Part shown: one piece after another, positions 18,386 through 27,755 of the stretch
Numbering within the stretch: position 1 is the first letter of the stretch
Layout: each line of letters begins with the position of its first letter
Origin: Microbacterium oxydans
GTDB lineage: Bacteria > Actinomycetota > Actinomycetes > Actinomycetales > Microbacteriaceae
Assembly (NCBI RefSeq): GCF_026559675.1
Contig: NZ_CP092891.1
Location: 1,736,001 to 1,800,000, forward strand
DNA: 64,000 bases
Reading direction: 5' to 3'
Position numbers and translations under genes: made by a program
Notes under the pieces: model-generated
The model's input: only the letters and a program-made list of their open reading frames with translations
Told to the model about the DNA's origin: nothing
The model's database searches: none

Positions 18386-19508
18386 GAGAACCGCTCCGGT
18401 CGGCCCCCGGGCCACGGTCATCGGCTCGGGCAGCTGGGGAACCACCTTCGGAAAAATCCTCGCCGACGGCGGTGCCCAGGTCACGATGTGGGCCCGACGC
18501 GCCGAGCTCGCGCAGGAGATCAACGAGGCCAAGCGCAACTCCCGCTATCTGCCCGGCATCAACCTGCCGCGGACGATGGCCGCCACGCATGAGCTCGCGA
18601 CCTCGCTGGAGGGTGTCGACCAGGTCTACCTGTCGGTGCCGAGCCAGTCGCTGCGGGAGAACCTGAAGGCGCTGCGTCCGCTGCTGGCCGACAGCGACGC
18701 GAAGGTCATCAGCCTCATGAAGGGCGTCGAGCGCGGCACCGGTCTGCGGATGAGCCAGGTGATCCAGCAGGAGCTGCGCTGCGACCCCGATCGCATCGCC
18801 GTCGCCTCCGGTCCGAACCTCGCGCTCGAGATCGCCCGCGAGCAGCCGACCGCGGCCGTGATCTCCTCGCGCAGCCAGGAGACCGCCGAGATCGTGGCGC
18901 GCGCGGCGCGGAACAGCTACTTCCGCACGTTCGTGAACACCGACGTGATCGGCACCGAGTTCGGTGGAGTGCTCAAGAACCTCATCGCGGTCGCCATCGG
19001 CATCGTGGACGGCGTGGGCTACGGCGAGAACACCAAGGCCTCGATCATCACGCGCGGTCTCGTCGAGATGACGGACTTCGCGGTCGCGAACGGCGCGCAC
19101 CCCGAAACGCTCCAGGGGCTCGCGGGCCTCGGCGACCTGATCGCCACGTGCCAGTCGCCGCTGAGCCGCAACAACACGGCGGGGCGCCTGCTCGGCCAGG
19201 GGTACAGCTTCCAGGACGTGGTGAAGCAGATGCAGCAGACGGCGGAGGGACTCGCCTCCGTCGCGCCCATCCTGCAGCTCGCGCGCGAGGCCGAAGTGGA
19301 CATGCCCATCGTCGAGCAGGTGAAGATGGTGCTGGACGGCAAGATGGATCCGCGTGACATCGCACCCCACCTGACGACGGACGACGACACCCCGCAGGGT
19401 GAGAGGACCAACCATGGACAAGCAGACGGTGGTGGTGCTCTTCGGCGGGCGCTCCAGCGAGCATTCGATCAGTTCCGCAACGGCGGGGGGCGTGCTGGGA
19501 GCGATTGA
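18375..19508 (+). CDS. gpsA: Glycerol-3-phosphate dehydrogenase [NAD(P)+]
   Basis: A 377-residue enzyme reducing dihydroxyacetone phosphate to sn-glycerol-3-phosphate. The NAD motif GSGSWGTTFG is at 17-26. The catalytic-lysine region is EFGGVLKNLIAVAIG, with GLAGLGDLIATC further on. The start is the TTG at 18375, with AGGAG upstream, 11 nt inside plsC. The C-terminus runs about 35 residues beyond the usual family end, and the last 95 nt overlap ddl in another frame. This is either a real extension or a 3' frameshift; the added tail is Arg/Gly-rich. Confidence 0.9.
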   Translation: MTPKRTAPVGPRATVIGSGSWGTTFGKILADGGAQVTMWARRAELAQEINEAKRNSRYLPGINLPRTMAATHELATSLEGVDQVYLSVPSQSLRENLKALRPLLADSDAKVISLMKGVERGTGLRMSQVIQQELRCDPDRIAVASGPNLALEIAREQPTAAVISSRSQETAEIVARAARNSYFRTFVNTDVIGTEFGGVLKNLIAVAIGIVDGVGYGENTKASIITRGLVEMTDFAVANGAHPETLQGLAGLGDLIATCQSPLSRNNTAGRLLGQGYSFQDVVKQMQQTAEGLASVAPILQLAREAEVDMPIVEQVKMVLDGKMDPRDIAPHLTTDDDTPQGERTNHGQADGGGALRRALQRAFDQFRNGGGRAGSD

Positions 19509-20496
19509 TCGCGACCGCTACGCCGTGATCCCGGTGGGGATCACCCGCGAGGGTGCCTTCGTCCTCGAAGAGGACGACCCCGCGAAGTTCCCGCTCGATG
19601 CGGCGCACCTCCCCGAGGTCGTCGACAACGGCACCCGTGTGCTGTGGCCCGAGCCCGGGGGCGACCGGACCCTGCGCGTCGTGCAGGTGGACGGTACCGT
19701 GGAGGGCTTCGGAGAGATCGACGTGGTGCTGCCCATCCTGCACGGGACGCACGGCGAGGACGGCACCATCCAGGGCTACTTCGACACGCTCGAGGTCCCT
19801 TACGCCGGCGGTGGGGTTCTCGATTCGGCCCTCTGCATGGACAAGCACTTCATGAAGATCGCGCTCCAGGCGGCCGGGATCTCCGTCGCCCCCGGGGTGA
19901 CGGTCCGCCGCCGGGACTGGGAGCAGGATGCCGACGCCGTGCGTGCTCGCGCCGCGGAGCTCGGACTGCCCCTGTTCGTGAAGCCGGCGCGAGCGGGTTC
20001 GAGCGTCGGTGTGTCCAAGGTCGCCGCCGCGGACGAGCTCGACGCCGCGCTGGCCGTGGCCTTCGCCGAGGACGAGAAGGTGCTGATCGAGACCGGCGTG
20101 ACCGGTCGCGAGATCGAGGTCGCCGTGCTGGAGACGGCGGACGGCGTCCGGGCGTCGCTTCCGGGCGAGATCGTGCTCACGTCCCGCGGCTTCTACGACT
20201 TCGAGGGCAAGTACCTCGGCGGCGACGGCGTCGACGTGGTGTGCCCCGCCGACGTCACCGACGCCGAGCAGTCGGCGATCCGCGAGGCGGGCATCCGGGC
20301 GTTCGAGGCCGTCGACGGCCGGGGTCTCGCCCGTGTCGACATGTTCCTGACCCCGTCCGGCGATCTCGTGGTGAACGAGCTGAACACGATGCCCGGGTTC
20401 ACGCCGATCTCGATGTTCCCGAAGTGCTGGGTGGCGTCTGGGCTGAGCTACGGCGACCTGATCACCGAGCTCATCGAGGCCGGTCTGCGCCGCTGA
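19414..20496 (+). CDS. ddl: D-alanine--D-alanine ligase
   Basis: A 360-residue ATP-grasp ligase that makes D-Ala-D-Ala for peptidoglycan. Recognisable are VVVLFGGRSSEHSIS at the N-terminus, LHGTHGEDGTIQG, the ATP-grasp lysine region LPLFVKPARAGSSVGVSKV and the metal-binding VNELNTMPGFT. The ATG at 19414 has GAGAGGA upstream. It is the last gene of murA-plsC-gpsA-ddl and is followed by a strong hairpin. Confidence 0.96.
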   Translation: MDKQTVVVLFGGRSSEHSISSATAGGVLGAIDRDRYAVIPVGITREGAFVLEEDDPAKFPLDAAHLPEVVDNGTRVLWPEPGGDRTLRVVQVDGTVEGFGEIDVVLPILHGTHGEDGTIQGYFDTLEVPYAGGGVLDSALCMDKHFMKIALQAAGISVAPGVTVRRRDWEQDADAVRARAAELGLPLFVKPARAGSSVGVSKVAAADELDAALAVAFAEDEKVLIETGVTGREIEVAVLETADGVRASLPGEIVLTSRGFYDFEGKYLGGDGVDVVCPADVTDAEQSAIREAGIRAFEAVDGRGLARVDMFLTPSGDLVVNELNTMPGFTPISMFPKCWVASGLSYGDLITELIEAGLRR

Positions 20497-20503
20497 CGAC
20501 GAC

Positions 20504-20533
20504 GTTCCCCGCGGGACTCAGCTCGCGGGGAAC
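20504..20533. terminator. Bidirectional terminator, ddl / DUF3515
   Basis: GTTCCCCGCG (20504-20513) pairs perfectly with CGCGGGGAAC (20524-20533) around a 10-nt loop between convergent genes, reaching into the last codons of the DUF3515 gene. Confidence 0.75.
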
Positions 20534-21003
20534 TCGACCCGGTCGGTGCACTGGGCCGTGGCCGGCGCGAGTCCGGACTGGATGCTCTTCGACAGCGAGT
20601 CGACGATCGACTGGAAGTCGATCTGCTCCCCGCGCCGGATGTTGATCTCGATCGCGGGTTCGCGTCCGTAGGTCACGAGACGCTGACGCGTCTCCTCCTG
20701 GTCGAGGACCAGCCAGTCGACGCCCCCGAGAGTGGTGCACACGAGAGCGGACGGTGCGGGGGGCTCGACGCCGCACCGCAGCACGACGGTGGTGGGCTCG
20801 CCCCATGCCCCCGACGCCTGGGCGTCGGTCCACACGCGGTCGAATCCCGCGACGTTGTCGGGGAGCAGCACCGAGACGGAGGCGCAGGCGGGATTGTTCG
20901 CATCGTCGGCCGGTTCGAGGTGCACGGTGGTCGAGCAGCCGGTGAGCGCGGCGGTGATGGCCACCGCACCGGCGAAGGCAGCGAGGCGACGGGAACGAGG
21001 CAT
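20518..21003 (-). CDS. DUF3515 family lipoprotein
   Basis: A 161-residue exported lipoprotein. It has a basic N-terminus, a hydrophobic core and a lipobox LTGC near 20-23. Four Cys after the lipobox (ACASV, RCGVE, VCTTL, QCTDR) may form disulfides. DUF3515 is actinobacterial and uncharacterised. The gene is divergent from thiL with only 23 nt between the starts; its -10 box (21010-21015) overlaps that of thiL. Confidence 0.85.
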   Translation of the reverse strand: MPRSRRLAAFAGAVAITAALTGCSTTVHLEPADDANNPACASVSVLLPDNVAGFDRVWTDAQASGAWGEPTTVVLRCGVEPPAPSALVCTTLGGVDWLVLDQEETRQRLVTYGREPAIEINIRRGEQIDFQSIVDSLSKSIQSGLAPATAQCTDRVEFPAS

Positions 21004-21009
21004 GCTTCC

Positions 21010-21019
21010 AGGCTACCTT
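21010..21019. promoter_or_regulatory. Overlapping divergent -10 boxes
   Basis: On the minus strand TAGCCT (21010-21015) lies 6 nt from the DUF3515 ATG. On the plus strand TACCTT (21014-21019) lies 7 nt from the thiL ATG. The boxes share two base pairs, so the two promoters should be mutually exclusive at any moment. Confidence 0.6.
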
Positions 21020-21026
21020 TGACAGC

Positions 21027-22022
21027 ATGCCCTCCCGACCCGAAGCCGATGATCCGCGCCTGGGAGATGTGTCCGAGGGGCGCATCCTGCAGGCCATCCT
21101 GACGCGGACGCCCGCGGCCTCGCACACGCTGATCGGACCGGGCGACGACGCCGCCGTCATCGCGACGCCGTCGGGCACGGTGGTGGCGACGACCGACACC
21201 CTCGTGCATGGGCCGGACTTCCGTCTGGCCTGGTCCTCGGGGTACGACCTCGGCTGGAAGTCCGCCGCCGTGAACCTCGCGGACATCGCGGCGATGGGCG
21301 CCCGCCCGACGGCGCTGCTCGTCGCCCTGGCCGTGCCGCGCGACCTGCGCCTCTCGTTCGTGGAACGGCTCGCCGACGGCTTCCGTGACGCCTGTGCCGC
21401 CCTCGCGCCCGGCTGCGCTGTCGTCGGCGGCGACCTGACGGTCTCGGACGTCCTGACCGTCGCGGTGACGGCACTCGGCGACCTCGAAGGCCGAGTGGCG
21501 GTCACCCGCAGCGGCGCTCGCGTCGGAGACGTCGTCGCGGTCGCCGGCGAGCTCGGCCATGCCGCGCACGGACTCGCGGTGCTGTTCGGGCGCTTCCGCG
21601 ACGGCGACGTGCCGGTGCCGGTCGACGTGTCGAAGCTGGCTGCGGGGGAGAGCGCCGCGCTGGCCGCGCAGTTGCGTCCCTCGCCGCCGATCGGCCTGGG
21701 CGCCGTGGCCGCGACGGCGGGCGCCACCGCGATGATGGACGTCTCCGACGGGCTGGCGCTCGATGCGCGGCGGATGGCGGCGGCCTCCGACGTCACGATC
21801 GCGCTCGATCGGTCGGCACTCGGGGACGACCCGGAGCGAGCGATCGCCGGGGGTGAGGACCATGCGCTCCTGGCGACATTCCCCGAGGGCATCCTGCCGC
21901 CGGGGTTCCGCGTCATCGGGAGGGTGCGTCCACGCGGTGCGGAGGATCTGCTCTGCGACGACCTTCCGGTCGACCTCAGCGGCTGGGATCCCTACCGGGA
22001 CTGGGACTCGGTCGCCGGCTGA
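21027..22022 (+). CDS. thiL: Thiamine-monophosphate kinase
   Basis: A 331-residue enzyme phosphorylating thiamine phosphate to thiamine diphosphate. It shows the family's GPGDDAAVI motif, the DTLVHGPDF substrate loop, GWKSAAVNLADIAAMGA and GGDLTVSD. The end IAGGEDHALLATF is also typical. The ATG at 21027 is 7 nt after a -10 box, so probably leaderless. The 3' end overlaps rsmD (convergent) by 31 nt. No TPP riboswitch is present. Confidence 0.94.
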   Translation: MPSRPEADDPRLGDVSEGRILQAILTRTPAASHTLIGPGDDAAVIATPSGTVVATTDTLVHGPDFRLAWSSGYDLGWKSAAVNLADIAAMGARPTALLVALAVPRDLRLSFVERLADGFRDACAALAPGCAVVGGDLTVSDVLTVAVTALGDLEGRVAVTRSGARVGDVVAVAGELGHAAHGLAVLFGRFRDGDVPVPVDVSKLAAGESAALAAQLRPSPPIGLGAVAATAGATAMMDVSDGLALDARRMAAASDVTIALDRSALGDDPERAIAGGEDHALLATFPEGILPPGFRVIGRVRPRGAEDLLCDDLPVDLSGWDPYRDWDSVAG

Positions 22023-22600
22023 CGATCCGTGTCCGAGCTCTCGACCGGCTCGGCCCACCACAGGGTGGTGTCGCCGTAGGACTTCTCCCGGAACTGCTCC
22101 AGCCCGGCGGCGGCGAAATCCGGGGGAGTGGACCGACGGGCGCGCTCGACGACGACGACGGCATCCGACGACAGGAGCGGCGCGAGCGCGACGAGATCCG
22201 CCGTCATCGCGGCGTCGTCGAGGTCGTAGGGCGGGTCCGTGAAGACGAGGTCGAAGGGTCCGGTCGCGCGCAGCAGGAAGGTGTGGACCGCGCTCTCGTG
22301 CACGCGTCCCGGCGTCAGCCCGCCCGCCTTGGCCACGACGGCGGCGTTGCGGCGGACGATGGCCGCGGCCTGGCGTCCGCGCTCCACGAACTCGGCACTC
22401 GCCGCACCTCGACTCAGGGATTCGAGGCCGAGCGCACCGGATCCGGCGTACAGATCGAGGACCCGCGCCCCGGAGATGGCGCTCAGGGACTCGAGGCTGC
22501 CGAACAGCGACTCGCGCACGCGGTCGCTGGTCGGACGGGTGCCGGCTCCCGGAACCTCGAGCCGTGCGCCCCGAGCGGCTCCTGCGATGATCCTGGTCAC
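21992..22600 (-). CDS. rsmD: 16S rRNA (guanine(966)-N2)-methyltransferase
   Basis: A 202-residue Rossmann methyltransferase. RIIAGAARGARLEVP and RPTSDRVRESLF mark the N-terminus, VLDLYAGSGALGLESLSRGA is the SAM motif and DPPYDL is the amino-methylation motif IV. It acts on the 30S subunit during assembly. It is divergent from recG, and in many bacteria it neighbours coaD, which is 2.3 kb away here. Confidence 0.94.
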   Translation of the reverse strand: MTRIIAGAARGARLEVPGAGTRPTSDRVRESLFGSLESLSAISGARVLDLYAGSGALGLESLSRGAASAEFVERGRQAAAIVRRNAAVVAKAGGLTPGRVHESAVHTFLLRATGPFDLVFTDPPYDLDDAAMTADLVALAPLLSSDAVVVVERARRSTPPDFAAAGLEQFREKSYGDTTLWWAEPVESSDTDRQPATESQSR

Positions 22601-22649
22601 CTGTTCACGATACGACAGGAGGAGTGCGGGCCGTGTCGGTCGCGTTCCC

Positions 22650-22655
22650 TAGACT
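22650..22655 (+). promoter_or_regulatory. -10 box TAGACT of recG
   Basis: TAGACT ends 6 nt before the recG ATG, giving a leaderless transcript. Confidence 0.55.
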
Positions 22656-22661
22656 CGGAGC

Positions 22662-24836
22662 ATGTCGCTCACGCTCGATTCCTCGTTGGAGGATGCGCTC
22701 GGTGCGGCGTCTGCCAAGACGCTCGGTCGTGCCTTCGGCATGCAGAGCGTCGGCGACCTGCTCGCCCACTACCCTCGCCGCTATGCGGATCCGGGAGAGC
22801 TCACCCCGATCCGTGATCTCCCGCTCGGCGAGACGGTGACCATCGTGGCCGAGGTGCTGTCGTCGAGCTTCCGGCGCATGCGCAACCGCCCGGGCGCGAT
22901 GGTCGACGTCGTGATCGGCGACGGCATCGGGCGCATGTCGCTCACGTTCTTCGCGAAGAACGTCGGCGCGGCGGAATGGCGCTCCAAGGATCTCGCGGTC
23001 GGCCGACGCGGGGTGTTCTCCGGCAAGGTGGGCGAGTTCAATGGGGTCACGCAGTTCGCGCACCCGGAGTACGAGCTCTTCGACGACGAAGATGCGGCCC
23101 GGCGGAGCGCGGATGCACGCGCGGCGGTGCCGATCCCGATCTACCCGGCCACGTCCGCCATCCAGACCTGGCAGATCGCCCGGCTCATCGGTCGTGTGCT
23201 GGACGGCCTCGACGAGGCGCCCGACCCGTTGACCGACGAGATCCGCGAGCGCGAGGAGCTGCTCACGGCGGGCGAGGCGCTCGAGCGGATCCACCGGCCC
23301 CGCAATCGCAACGACATCGATCCGGCCGTCCGCACCCTGCGCATGCACGAGGCGCTCACCCTGCAGACTGCGCTCCTGCAGCAGCGCGACGCCGTGCGGG
23401 CGCTGTCGGCGACCTCGCGCCCGGCGCGGGCGGGCGGGCTGCTCGAACGGTTCGACGCCGCCATGCCGTACACGCTCACGCCCGATCAGGAGACCGTGGG
23501 CGCCCAGATCGCCACCGACCTCGTCGGCTCCTGGCCGATGAACCGTCTCGTCCAGGGCGAGGTCGGCTCCGGCAAGACCCTGGTCGCGCTGCGGGCCATG
23601 CTGCAGGTGGCCGAGAGCGGCGGCCAGGCGGCGCTGATCGCCCCCACCGAGGTCCTGGCCGGTCAGCACCTGCGCTCCATCGCGAAGATGCTCGGACCCG
23701 AGCTCGCCCCGCAGCTGATGCCCACCCTGCTCACGGGTCAGCTTCCGGCTGCGGAGCGCCGCAAGGCCGCACTCCGCGTCGCGTCGGGCCAGGCGCTCAT
23801 CGTCGTCGGAACGCACGCGCTGCTGGGGGAGAAGACCACCTTCGCCGATCTCGGCCTCGTCGTCGTGGACGAGCAGCACCGCTTCGGGGTCGAGCAGCGC
23901 GAGGCGCTGCGCGCCAAGGGGTCGAGTCCGCACGCGCTGGTCCTCACGGCCACGCCCATCCCGAGGACCGTGGCCATGACGGTGTTCGGCGACCTCGACA
24001 CCTCGGTCATCCGCACGATGCCCGCCGGCCGCGCCGGCATCGAGTCGTTCGTCGCACCGCTCGCCGAGCATCCGGGGTGGTTCAACCGGGTCTGGGAGCG
24101 CGCCGCCGAGGAGATCGCGCAGGGCCGCCAGGTCTTCGCGGTCTGCGCGGCGATCGACACGGCGAAGAAGACCGCGGAGGCGGGGGAGCAGCCCGCGCTC
24201 GCCCCCGAAGGCGCATCGGGCCCGCGCTGGGGCGTCGTGCAGCTCGATGAGGCCCTCGCGACCCACCCCACGCTCGGCGGTCTGCGTCGAGCCGTGCTGC
24301 ACGGGAAGATGCCGTCGGAGGAGAAGGACGCGGTGATGCAGGCCTTCGCCCGCGGCGACATCGACCTCCTCCTGGCGACCACGGTGATCGAGGTCGGCGT
24401 CGACGTGCCGAACGCCTCGACCATGATCGTGCTCGACGCCGATCGTTTCGGGGTGTCGCAGCTGCACCAGCTGCGCGGTCGCGTCGGTCGAGGCGGGGTC
24501 CCCGGGCTCTGCCTGCTGGTCACCGAGGCGGAGGCCGGCTCCCTCGCGCGGGATCGCGTCGATGCCGTGGCGGCGACCCTCGATGGATTTGCGCTGGCCG
24601 AGGTCGATCTGGAGCTTCGCGGCGAGGGCGACGTCCTCGGTGCGGCCCAGGCCGGCGTCCGCTCGTCGTTGAAGCTGCTGCGTGTCGTGAAGGACGCCGG
24701 GCTCATCACCCGCGCGCGGGAGGTGGCCGAGGCGATCCTCGCCGCCGACCCGCTCCTGGAGGAGCATCCGGGCCTGCGCGAGGCCATCGCCCGCCGGGTG
24801 AGCGACGAGGATCGCGCGGCCCTGGCGAAGAACTGA
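22662..24836 (+). CDS. recG: ATP-dependent DNA helicase RecG
   Basis: A 724-residue superfamily-2 helicase that regresses stalled forks and processes branched DNA. It has an N-terminal wedge/OB domain (about 50-150), Walker A GEVGSGKT (299-306), DEQH box (403-406), TATPIPRT and a C-terminal helicase domain with the QLRGRVGRG motif. Length is normal. The start is leaderless, with the ATG 6 nt after TAGACT. Confidence 0.96.
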   Translation: MSLTLDSSLEDALGAASAKTLGRAFGMQSVGDLLAHYPRRYADPGELTPIRDLPLGETVTIVAEVLSSSFRRMRNRPGAMVDVVIGDGIGRMSLTFFAKNVGAAEWRSKDLAVGRRGVFSGKVGEFNGVTQFAHPEYELFDDEDAARRSADARAAVPIPIYPATSAIQTWQIARLIGRVLDGLDEAPDPLTDEIREREELLTAGEALERIHRPRNRNDIDPAVRTLRMHEALTLQTALLQQRDAVRALSATSRPARAGGLLERFDAAMPYTLTPDQETVGAQIATDLVGSWPMNRLVQGEVGSGKTLVALRAMLQVAESGGQAALIAPTEVLAGQHLRSIAKMLGPELAPQLMPTLLTGQLPAAERRKAALRVASGQALIVVGTHALLGEKTTFADLGLVVVDEQHRFGVEQREALRAKGSSPHALVLTATPIPRTVAMTVFGDLDTSVIRTMPAGRAGIESFVAPLAEHPGWFNRVWERAAEEIAQGRQVFAVCAAIDTAKKTAEAGEQPALAPEGASGPRWGVVQLDEALATHPTLGGLRRAVLHGKMPSEEKDAVMQAFARGDIDLLLATTVIEVGVDVPNASTMIVLDADRFGVSQLHQLRGRVGRGGVPGLCLLVTEAEAGSLARDRVDAVAATLDGFALAEVDLELRGEGDVLGAAQAGVRSSLKLLRVVKDAGLITRAREVAEAILAADPLLEEHPGLREAIARRVSDEDRAALAKN

Positions 24837-24854
24837 GTCCCCGGTGCGGTGCCC

Positions 24855-24860
24855 TAGGCT
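24855..24860 (+). promoter_or_regulatory. -10 box TAGGCT of coaD
   Basis: TAGGCT ends 6 nt before the coaD ATG. The same hexamer and spacing precede ftsY and the regulator at 154. Confidence 0.55.
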
Positions 24861-24866
24861 GGTGGC

Positions 24867-25364
24867 ATGAGCAGCCGGATCGCCGTCGTCCCGGGTTCCT
24901 TCGATCCGCCGACCCTGGGTCACCTCGACGTGATCCGTCGGGCCGCCGCCCTGTACGACGAGCTGCACGTGCTGGTGGTGCACAACCCCGGCAAGGAGGC
25001 CATGCTGCCGATCGCGCAGCGCCTGTCCCTGCTGGAGCGCTCGATCGCCGATGACGGGATGCCGGGCAACATCGTGATCGGCTCCTGGAGCATGGGTCTC
25101 CTCGTCGACTACGCCCGTGATGTCGGTGCCGGGGTGCTCGTCAAGGGCATCCGGTCGCAGATCGATGTCGCCTACGAGTCGCCGATGGCGATCGTCAACC
25201 GCCACCTCGCCGACATCGAGACCGTGTTCCTCCTGCCCGACCCGTCGCATGCGATGGTCTCGAGTTCGCTGGTCCGCCAGGTCGCCTCGCTCGGCGGCGA
25301 CATCTCGCCGTTCGTCCCGGCCGCCGTCGCCGAGTTCCTCGACACCGGATCTCGGGGCATCTGA
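24867..25364 (+). CDS. coaD: Pantetheine-phosphate adenylyltransferase
   Basis: A 165-residue nucleotidyltransferase making dephospho-CoA from 4'-phosphopantetheine and ATP. The signature [11 protein letters not shown] is at 9-19 with H19 catalytic. [12 protein letters not shown] and the C-terminal SSSLVRQVA phosphate-binding loop are present. It probably has its own leaderless promoter, only 30 nt after recG. Confidence 0.96.
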   Translation: MSSRIAVVPGSFDPPTLGHLDVIRRAAALYDELHVLVVHNPGKEAMLPIAQRLSLLERSIADDGMPGNIVIGSWSMGLLVDYARDVGAGVLVKGIRSQIDVAYESPMAIVNRHLADIETVFLLPDPSHAMVSSSLVRQVASLGGDISPFVPAAVAEFLDTGSRGI

Positions 25365-25411
25365 GCCCGCTCCCTGAACGCGTGGTCAGCCCGGCCCGAG
25401 GCACGGCCCGG

Positions 25412-25417
25412 TAGCAT
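25412..25417 (+). promoter_or_regulatory. -10 box TAGCAT of the DUF177-rpmF operon
   Basis: TAGCAT ends 6 nt before the GTG at 25424 and supports that start over the ATG at 25436. Confidence 0.55.
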
Positions 25418-25423
25418 TGCAGG

Positions 25424-25984
25424 GTGCGCTCTCGAATGAACGGCCCTTTCGTCCTCCCCGTCCGCGACATCGTCCGACGTCCGGGTGAGATGCGCGAACA
25501 CGAGTTCACCGTCGCTCTCGCGGAGGCGTGGGGTGAGGGCATCGTCTCGTACGAGGCGGGTTCCGAACTCGACCTCGACGTGCGGCTGGAGTCCGTCCAC
25601 GAGGGCATTCTCGTGTCCGGAACAGCCGATGCGGAGTACGCCGGTGTGTGCGGAAGATGCCTGATCGACATCACTCGGCCCGTCGAAGTCGAGTTCCAGG
25701 AGCTTTTCGCGTATCCTGGTGAGGAAGAAACTGACTTCGAGGTTCAAGACGACCACGTGGATCTTGAAACTCTCGTCAGGGATGCGGCCGTACTGGCACT
25801 TCCTTTTCAGCCGGTGTGTCAGCCGGATTGCCCGGGTCTCGACCCGCAAACGGGTGAACGACTGACCGTGAGCACCGGAACGGAGCAGGCCGCTCCCATC
25901 GATCCTCGATGGAGTGCGCTCCAGAACATCACAGACCAAGACGGCACGGAAGAATCTCGTGCCGCCGAGAAAGAAGAGAGCTAG
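25424..25984 (+). CDS. YceD/DUF177 family protein
   Basis: A 186-residue protein of the YceD/DUF177 family, linked in other bacteria to 23S rRNA accumulation and almost always directly before rpmF, as here. Two Cys pairs (VCGRC near 70; CQPDC near 135) could bind a metal. The acidic tail ends 2 nt before the rpmF ATG. The GTG start is chosen because a -10 box lies exactly 6 nt upstream. Confidence 0.9.
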   Translation: MRSRMNGPFVLPVRDIVRRPGEMREHEFTVALAEAWGEGIVSYEAGSELDLDVRLESVHEGILVSGTADAEYAGVCGRCLIDITRPVEVEFQELFAYPGEEETDFEVQDDHVDLETLVRDAAVLALPFQPVCQPDCPGLDPQTGERLTVSTGTEQAAPIDPRWSALQNITDQDGTEESRAAEKEES

Positions 25985-25986
25985 TC

Positions 25987-26196
25987 ATGGCTGGTAACCC
26001 CCCGAAGCGCAAGGTTTCCCGTTCGAACACCCGCTCGCGCCGCGCGCAGTGGAAGGCGGCTCCCGTCGCCCTCGTGAAGACGGTCGAGAACGGTCAGGTC
26101 GTCTACAGCCGCCCTCACCAGGCGAAGGTCGTCACCGACTCGCAGGGCACCGAGCTGTTCCTCGAGTACAAGGGCCGCAAGGTCGCCGACGTCTGA
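25987..26196 (+). CDS. rpmF: 50S ribosomal protein L32
   Basis: A 69-residue basic protein with the L32 N-terminus [18 protein letters not shown]. It has none of the four zinc-binding Cys found in some L32 forms, so it is the zinc-independent (C-) type. It lies between the DUF177 gene and rnc in the classical order. Confidence 0.97.
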   Translation: MAGNPPKRKVSRSNTRSRRAQWKAAPVALVKTVENGQVVYSRPHQAKVVTDSQGTELFLEYKGRKVADV

Positions 26197-26206
26197 GTCG
26201 CGTACC

Positions 26207-26899
26207 GTGACGGAGGTCCCCGGGGGGACGAGACCTCTCCCAGATAAGCTCCGCGTCGACATCGACGCGGAGCTTCTGGAGTTGGCCCTCACCCACCGCT
26301 CCTACGCGTACGAGCACGGTGGCATCCCGCACAACGAGCGTCTCGAGTTCCTCGGGGACTCGGTGCTCGGGCAGGCCGTCACCGTGATGCTGTTCACCAC
26401 GCACCCCGACCTCGATGAGGGCGAGCTGGCGAAGCGGCGCGCGAGCGTCGTCTCCACCGTCGCCCTGGCCGAGGTGGCGCGCGGGATCGATCTCGGCAGC
26501 CACCTGCTGCTGGGTCGCGGTGAGGAGCAGACCGGCGGTCGGGACAAGGACTCGATCCTGGCCGACACGATGGAAGCGGTCATCGGCGCGACGTATCTCT
26601 CGGCCGGCCCGGAGGCCGCGACCGAGCTCGTCCTGCGTCTGACGAAGCCCCTGCTGGCCGACCCGGAGCGCTACGGAGCGGCGATGGACCCGAAGACGAG
26701 CCTGCAGGAACTCGCCGCGCGCGTCGGTGCGCCCCCGCCCCAGTACTCGGTGGAGGCGAGTGGTCCGGATCACGACCGTCGCTTCACCGCGACGGTCGCC
26801 GTCGGCGACGTGAGTATGACCGGTACCGGCAGCAGCAAGAAGACCGCGGAGATGGCGGCGGCTCTCAGCGCCTGGCGCACCCTCAGCGAGCGTGCCTGA
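26207..26899 (+). CDS. rnc: Ribonuclease III
   Basis: A 230-residue double-strand-specific RNase that processes rRNA. The signature NERLEFLGD is at 43-51, with the catalytic acidic residues there and in [11 protein letters not shown] dsRNA-binding domain occupies about 160-230. The start is the GTG at 26207. Its end overlaps mutM by 8 nt. Confidence 0.96.
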   Translation: MTEVPGGTRPLPDKLRVDIDAELLELALTHRSYAYEHGGIPHNERLEFLGDSVLGQAVTVMLFTTHPDLDEGELAKRRASVVSTVALAEVARGIDLGSHLLLGRGEEQTGGRDKDSILADTMEAVIGATYLSAGPEAATELVLRLTKPLLADPERYGAAMDPKTSLQELAARVGAPPPQYSVEASGPDHDRRFTATVAVGDVSMTGTGSSKKTAEMAAALSAWRTLSERA

Positions 26900-27755
26900 G
26901 CTCCCCGAGGTCGAGGTCGTCCGAGCGGGACTCGCGCCCGCGGCCGTCGGCTCTCTGATCACCTCCGTGAGCGTGTTCGACGAACGCGCCCTCACGCGGC
27001 ACGGTGCCGGGCCGGCGGATTTCGTCGGACGACTGGAGGGGCGCACCTTCACGGCCGCCTCTCGTCGGGGCAAGTTCCTCTGGCTCCCGCTCGACGACGC
27101 CGAGTCCGCGCTGATCGCGCATCTCGGGATGAGCGGACAGATGCTGCTGCGCACGCCGAACGCACAGGCCGAGAGGCATGAGCGCGTGCGGATCGTCGTC
27201 GAGCATCCCCTCCACGGTGAGCTCGCCATCGTCTTCGCCGATCAGCGGACGTTCGGCTCGCTCGCGGTGGATGCCCTGCTCGACGACGGCGCCTCGCGCA
27301 TCCCCACCCAGGTCGCGCACATCGCCCGCGATCCGATGGACGACGACTTCGACGACCGGGCGTTCCGGGTGGCCCTGGCCAAACGAGGGAGCGCGATCAA
27401 GCGCGTGCTCCTCGACCAGGGAGTGGTGAGCGGGATCGGCAACATCTATGCCGACGAGTCGCTCTGGGCCGCGCGCATCCACCCGGAGACGCCGGCGAAC
27501 CGGCTGTCGACGCAGGCCGTGCGCCGCCTGCTGGCCGAGGTGCGACTCGTGCTGTCGAAGGCCCTCGCCGAGGGCGGCACCAGCTTCGATGCCCAGTACG
27601 TCAACGTCAACGGGCAGGCGGGATACTTCGCCCACTCGCTCAACGCTTACGGACAGCAGGGGAAGCCCTGCCCGCGCTGCGGCACGCCGATCGTACGGGA
27701 GAGCTTCATGAACCGCGGCTCCCACTTCTGCCCCCGCTGCCAGCGACGCCGCTGA
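26892..27755 (+). CDS. mutM: Formamidopyrimidine-DNA glycosylase
   Basis: A 287-residue bifunctional glycosylase/AP lyase that removes 8-oxoguanine. The N-terminal catalytic PELPEVE follows the initiator (GTG), and the H2TH region includes [14 protein letters not shown]. The C-terminal zinc finger has C260, C263, C280 and C283. Overlap with rnc suggests coupling. A hairpin follows between it and the convergent ABC operon. Confidence 0.96.
   Translation: MPELPEVEVVRAGLAPAAVGSLITSVSVFDERALTRHGAGPADFVGRLEGRTFTAASRRGKFLWLPLDDAESALIAHLGMSGQMLLRTPNAQAERHERVRIVVEHPLHGELAIVFADQRTFGSLAVDALLDDGASRIPTQVAHIARDPMDDDFDDRAFRVALAKRGSAIKRVLLDQGVVSGIGNIYADESLWAARIHPETPANRLSTQAVRRLLAEVRLVLSKALAEGGTSFDAQYVNVNGQAGYFAHSLNAYGQQGKPCPRCGTPIVRESFMNRGSHFCPRCQRRR

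Noticed and set aside
22605..25250. 881-codon minus-strand frame opposite recG and coaD
   Set aside because: Spans two clear plus-strand genes and their gap; low-complexity composition. A GC artefact.
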